NCBI GenBank assembly: GCA_027489035.1
Contig: JAIYAN010000015.1
Location: 62,001-126,000, forward strand
DNA from: Chitinophagaceae bacterium
GTDB taxonomy: Bacteria > Bacteroidota > Bacteroidia > Chitinophagales > Chitinophagaceae
Reading direction: 5' to 3'
Length of the DNA: 64,000 nt
The position numbers and the translations under genes were made by a program. Shown piece by piece: positions 59,543 through 64,000 of the stretch. Below the pieces are notes generated by a model. That model searched no databases. It was given only the letters and a program-made list of their open reading frames with translations, and had not been told where the DNA came from. The number at the start of each line of letters is the position of its first letter. Positions within the stretch are counted from its first letter, which is position 1.

Positions 59543-61738
59543 TTATCTGATAAATAATAATTCGCGATATTTTGGAAGTGGCCAAATGTTGTCATCAACC
59601 ATCAACTCTAATTTATCTGCATGGTATCTGATGGTATCGAAGTATTTTATTTTGATATCGTCGCAATATGCAATGGCTCTATCTCTTGTATTACTGATTT
59701 CGTTTGCTTTTTTACGCGCTTCAATCATCGCTTCTACATTTTTGCTGATGGCATTAATGTGCTCGCTGATTTTTTCTAACACCGCTTGTTGACTTTCATA
59801 TAAACTTGTTGAAATGTTTAGGTTTTTCAAACCAACTATATTTTCTAAAAGCATATTTTGATATTTCACCGCTGCTGGCAAAATCATAGTTGATGCAATA
59901 TCTCCCATAACCCTTGCTTCAATTTGTACTTTTTTAATGTACTCTTCAAGCATGATTTCATGACGTGCTTCAAGCTCTAAGTGATTGTAGATGTGATTGT
60001 CTTCAAATAATTTTTTTGCTTTATCAGCAGCAAAAGCATCTAAAGAAACCGGCGTTGTTTTTACATTTGGTAATCCTCTTTTTTCTGCTTCTTTTTCCCA
60101 ATCATCGCTATATCCATCTCCTTCAAATAATACTTTTTTGCTTTCAACAATATATTTCTGAATGATTTGCATGATGGCTACTTCTTTCTTTTCGCCTTTT
60201 TCAATCAATGCATCAACTTCAACTTTAAAGTTTTTAAGCGTTTCTGCCATTACAGAATTAAGAATCGTCATTGGTCCTGCACAATTAGCAGAAGAACCTA
60301 CCGCACGGAATTCAAATTTATTTCCTGTAAATGCAAATGGCGAAGTGCGATTTCTGTCGGTGTTGTCCAACATCAATTCTGGAATGCTTTTATGAATATC
60401 CAACTTAAGCATGGCTTCATCTGTTTCGTCGAAGTTTCCACCAACCCTGCTTTCTACTTGATTTAATACATCCGTTAAATACTTTCCGATGAATATAGAA
60501 ATGATTGCAGGAGGCGCTTCATTTGCACCCAAACGGTAATCGTTACTCGCACTTGCGATTGAAGCACGAATCAATTCTGAATAATCATGTACTGCTTTGA
60601 TGGTATTTACAAAGAAAGTAAGGAACATCAAATTCGTTTTTGGCGTTTTTCCAGGTGCCAATAAATTAACCCCTGTATCTGTTGCCATACTCCAGTTGTT
60701 GTGCTTTCCACTTCCGTTGATACCGGCAAATGGTTTTTCATGCAACAACACCATCAAATTATGACGCTTAGCTACTCTTGTCATCACATCCATCAATAAA
60801 GTGTTGTGATCTACTGCAAGATTTAATTCTTCAAATATAGGTGCACACTCAAATTGAGCAGGCGCTACTTCATTATGTCTTGTTCTTAAAGGAATACCCA
60901 ATTTGTAAGATTCATTCTCGAAATCTTTCATGAATGCATAAACGCGCTCAGGAATTGCACCAAAATAATGATCTTCTAATTGTTGGCCCTTTGCAGGTGC
61001 ATGACCAAACACGGTTCTTCCTGTTAAGGCTAAATCCGGACGAGCCAATGCCAATCCTGCATCAACCACAAAATATTCTTGCTCCCAACCTAAAGTTGCG
61101 TTTACTTTTGAAACGTTTTTATCGAAATACTGACAAACATCTACAGCGGCTTTATCTAAAGCAACGATAGCTTTTAGCAACGGCGTTTTTGTATCAAGTG
61201 ATTCACCTGTGTAAGAAACGAAAATGGTAGGAATGCAAAGGGTTTTGCCTTCTCCTGTTTCTGTTATAAATGCTGGAGATGAAGGATCCCAAGCAGTATA
61301 ACCTCTTGCTTCGAAAGTTGCCCTCAATCCACCACTTGGAAACGAAGATGCATCAGGTTCTTGTTGGATTAATGCACCGCCATCAAATTCTTGAATCGGA
61401 GTGCCATCGCCCTTTAGTGTGAAAAATGAATCATGTTTTTCAGCGGATAAACCCGTTAATGGTTGAAACCAATGCGTGAAATGGGTTACACCTTTTTCTT
61501 CAGCCCATGCTTTTAATCCATTGGCAATGTTGCTTCCCATTGTACGATCGATTTTCTTTCCACCTTTAATCGATGACACTAAGCTTTTATACGCTTCATC
61601 ACTTAAATAATGACGCGCTGTTTTTAACGTGAAAACATTTTCATTAAAGACGGATGTTATCTTTTCTGCAGTTTTTGAGTTTTGTACCACACTACTATTT
61701 GTAATGTTCTTGATGGCATCGAATCGTAAAGAATTCAT
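59543..61738 (-). CDS. Glutamine synthetase type III
   Basis: 731 aa; GLSAEKHDSFFTLKGDGTPIQEFDGGALIQQEPDASSFPSGGLRATFEARGYTAWDPSSPAF; HEKPFAGINGSGKHNNWSM. Confidence 0.95.
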   Translation of the reverse strand: MNSLRFDAIKNITNSSVVQNSKTAEKITSVFNENVFTLKTARHYLSDEAYKSLVSSIKGGKKIDRTMGSNIANGLKAWAEEKGVTHFTHWFQPLTGLSAEKHDSFFTLKGDGTPIQEFDGGALIQQEPDASSFPSGGLRATFEARGYTAWDPSSPAFITETGEGKTLCIPTIFVSYTGESLDTKTPLLKAIVALDKAAVDVCQYFDKNVSKVNATLGWEQEYFVVDAGLALARPDLALTGRTVFGHAPAKGQQLEDHYFGAIPERVYAFMKDFENESYKLGIPLRTRHNEVAPAQFECAPIFEELNLAVDHNTLLMDVMTRVAKRHNLMVLLHEKPFAGINGSGKHNNWSMATDTGVNLLAPGKTPKTNLMFLTFFVNTIKAVHDYSELIRASIASASNDYRLGANEAPPAIISIFIGKYLTDVLNQVESRVGGNFDETDEAMLKLDIHKSIPELMLDNTDRNRTSPFAFTGNKFEFRAVGSSANCAGPMTILNSVMAETLKNFKVEVDALIEKGEKKEVAIMQIIQKYIVESKKVLFEGDGYSDDWEKEAEKRGLPNVKTTPVSLDAFAADKAKKLFEDNHIYNHLELEARHEIMLEEYIKKVQIEARVMGDIASTMILPAAVKYQNMLLENIVGLKNLNISTSLYESQQAVLEKISEHINAISKNVEAMIEARKKANEISNTRDRAIAYCDDIKIKYFDTIRYHADKLELMVDDNIWPLPKYRELLFIR

Positions 61739-61884
61739 ATTTTTTGGTTTTTATTTGCCAAAATTAAAGAGTTAATTCTTTAAAATGCAATTTTTTCGTA
61801 AGAAATATTTTAAAAATGAGCTTTTGGGAATAAAAAAGTTATATATTTTTAAATTTAATTTGTTAGAAACGTTGATTATTGTAT

Positions 61885-61908
61885 AGCCCACGGTTTCAAC
61901 CGTGGGTT
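61885..61908. repeat. Palindromic REP-like element overlapping a stop codon
   Basis: AGCCCACGGTTTCAACCGTGGGTT; 9-bp perfect arms CCCACGGTT/AACCGTGGG. Confidence 0.8.
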
Positions 61909-63167
61909 GTAAAATTTTTTGATTTTTGTATTAAATATAGTTTCATCAAAATTGGCGTAATTAAATATGGAAGAAACAAGCTTCGGTATCGAGCAATCGA
62001 ATTATAATTGGGTACAATAAAGCCAGTTGTAACAATCATTATCCCAGCTATTAGCAACATATAAAATAGGAAACGATTAAAATGTTGCTTTTGTTTGTTT
62101 CTGTCTTTGAAGTAAAAGTAAACAGCAATTAAAATAAACGCTTCAAAAAGTAACAGTTCCAAACTCAATAAAAAAGAAAAGATATTTTTGGTTTCCCAGA
62201 TATAAGGTCGAAGAAATCCATGATTGAGAGCAGTAGGACTATTTTTAATAAAACTGGATAATGTTGGTTTTAATTCAAAACTATCAAGCTGGGAATTTGC
62301 GGTTTTTAAATGGTCAAAATCTGTTTTCCGCTCTGTGATAATTTTAAGCGGTTGCAGATTGGGAAAGAAATTTTCCGCAGTTATAAAAAATGCTAAACCA
62401 ATAACTAAAAAAGAAATTAAGATTTTGGTATTGCTTACTGCATATTTTTTCGACAAAATAAACCCAACGGTTGCTGGAATTAAAGCAAGCAATAAAAAAT
62501 TGCGCATCAAAATCAATATCAAAAAGCTTGAAATAAATAAAATCAACTTTTTGTAAGAAAAACCTTCTTCCACCATATAATACAACGCATAGCTATACAC
62601 ACCAAGCGCTCCAAAAACAATCGCATCTTTATGTACACCAGCCGAAAAATAAATCGTAGTTGGTATTAAAAAGCAACAAAAAATTAAAAGGTTGTTTTTT
62701 TCTCTATACAAATGAACGAGCATACGATACAATCCAATACTTCCCAAAAATGCAAATACATTTATAAATAACGCGTTTATATAATAGTTGCCAAAACTGA
62801 TGAAGTTCAATAAAGCGAGTAATTTAATGATGATGTTATTTCGAAGCTCGTTCCAATATGAATGGGTAGTACTAAAAAAACTGTTGAATTGGGAATCACT
62901 ACTTAACGGCAATAATGCTTTGAAAAATAGCTTCGGATTAGATTTTAATAATTTATTCTCTAAAATTCCATCATGATGTAAAGACCAATAGTCGTTTTGT
63001 GGTGCAAATTTGTAACTAATCCATCCAATTGCCACTGCACCAATTATCCGATATAGAAATAAAATACCAACCAATTTTGAACTCAATCCCGCTTTTTTTA
63101 CAAAAGGAATTTTGTTGATGATTACACAAAAAACGATTAGGTAAATAAAAAAAAATAAATAATCCAA
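61896..63167 (-). CDS. Multi-pass membrane protein, EpsG/O-antigen polymerase-like
   Basis: 423 aa with about 10-12 hydrophobic segments. Confidence 0.65.
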   Translation of the reverse strand: MDYLFFFIYLIVFCVIINKIPFVKKAGLSSKLVGILFLYRIIGAVAIGWISYKFAPQNDYWSLHHDGILENKLLKSNPKLFFKALLPLSSDSQFNSFFSTTHSYWNELRNNIIIKLLALLNFISFGNYYINALFINVFAFLGSIGLYRMLVHLYREKNNLLIFCCFLIPTTIYFSAGVHKDAIVFGALGVYSYALYYMVEEGFSYKKLILFISSFLILILMRNFLLLALIPATVGFILSKKYAVSNTKILISFLVIGLAFFITAENFFPNLQPLKIITERKTDFDHLKTANSQLDSFELKPTLSSFIKNSPTALNHGFLRPYIWETKNIFSFLLSLELLLFEAFILIAVYFYFKDRNKQKQHFNRFLFYMLLIAGIMIVTTGFIVPNYNSIARYRSLFLPYLITPILMKLYLIQKSKNFTTHG

Positions 63168-63277
63168 GGTTGATTTTTTTTCGAAAAGTTAAGTTGATTA
63201 AAATTATTACTTTTTATATCGGTTAATGCAACAATGGTTTATTATTTTTGCCAAAATTTAAAAACTCAAAATACACA

Positions 63278-64000
63278 ATGGAAATTACTGTCGAAACCGC
63301 AGCCAAACTCAGAATTACAGAAGCAGAATTTGAATTGATAAAAACGAAACTGGGAAGAACCCCCAATTTTACTGAATTGTGTGCGTTTAGTGGCATGTGG
63401 AGTGAGCATTGTAGTTATAAGAATTCGATTAAATGGTTGAAAACATTGCCAAGAGATGGGGCAAAAATGCTGGTTAAAGCTGGTGAAGAAAATGCAGGAT
63501 TAATGGATATTGGCGATGGATATGGTGTGGTTTTTAAAATTGAATCCCATAATCACCCTTCAGCACTTGAGCCATTTCAAGGTGCCGCTACTGGTGTTGG
63601 CGGTATTAATAGAGATATTTTTACCATGGGTGCAAGGCCTATCGCTTCGCTGAACTCTTTACGTTTTGGTAAATTAACCGAAGCAAAAACACAGCATTTA
63701 TTGGCTGGAGTAGTTCATGGGATTGGACATTATGGCAATTGTTTCGGTGTTCCAACTGTTGGCGGAGAAATTTATTTTGAAGAATGTTATCACACCAATC
63801 CTCTGGTAAATGCGATGAGTGTTGGTATTTTAAAAAATGGCGAAACCATCTCAGCTACTGCTGAAGGAGAGGGAAATCCCGTTTTCTTTGTGGGGTCCGC
63901 TACTGGTAAAGATGGCATTGGTGGTGCTTCTTTTGCAAGCGCCGAAATTACAAAAGATAGCGTGGAAGATTTGCCTGCTGTTCAGGTTGGTGATCCTTTT
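63278..64000 (+). CDS. purL: Phosphoribosylformylglycinamidine synthase subunit PurL, 5' part, runs off the right edge
   Basis: Manual translation [58 protein letters not shown]...[40 protein letters not shown]. Confidence 0.95.
   Translation, partial: MEITVETAAKLRITEAEFELIKTKLGRTPNFTELCAFSGMWSEHCSYKNSIKWLKTLPRDGAKMLVKAGEENAGLMDIGDGYGVVFKIESHNHPSALEPFQGAATGVGGINRDIFTMGARPIASLNSLRFGKLTEAKTQHLLAGVVHGIGHYGNCFGVPTVGGEIYFEECYHTNPLVNAMSVGILKNGETISATAEGEGNPVFFVGSATGKDGIGGASFASAEITKDSVEDLPAVQVGDPF

Overview
This is a 64 kb AT-rich chromosomal window from a Bacteroidota bacterium. Supporting signs are a T9SS C-terminal sorting domain, TonB/outer-membrane barrel receptors, type III glutamine synthetase, LytTR signalling and an exact TTTG-N19-TAnnTTTG promoter in front of a tRNA. 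Most of it is ordinary core genome: YfhO, Prc protease, CoaD, PyrE, XerD, AnmK, QueG, ClpB, PhoH, Rpe, RibBA, TamB, GSIII and PurL, with the ends cut off. There is one tRNA-His. The items most worth follow-up are: (1) a compact, apparently untranslated, highly structured RNA candidate at about 10375-10565, with an 11-bp perfect hairpin, a loop-to-downstream pseudoknot, a GNRA-capped hairpin and a strong intrinsic terminator; (2) an accessory island at about 42.8-47.96 kb containing a WYL regulator, a PD-(D/E)XK nuclease and a GmrSD-like DUF262/DUF1524 protein, with two divergent hypothetical genes and a candidate operator, which looks like an undescribed defence unit; (3) several different intergenic minisatellite or palindrome families concentrated around outer-membrane receptor genes and stop codons; (4) proteins with apparently lost catalytic cysteines (a DsbA-like protein and a transglutaminase-like protein). 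All calls come from reading the sequence and the supplied ORF translations. No database search was run.
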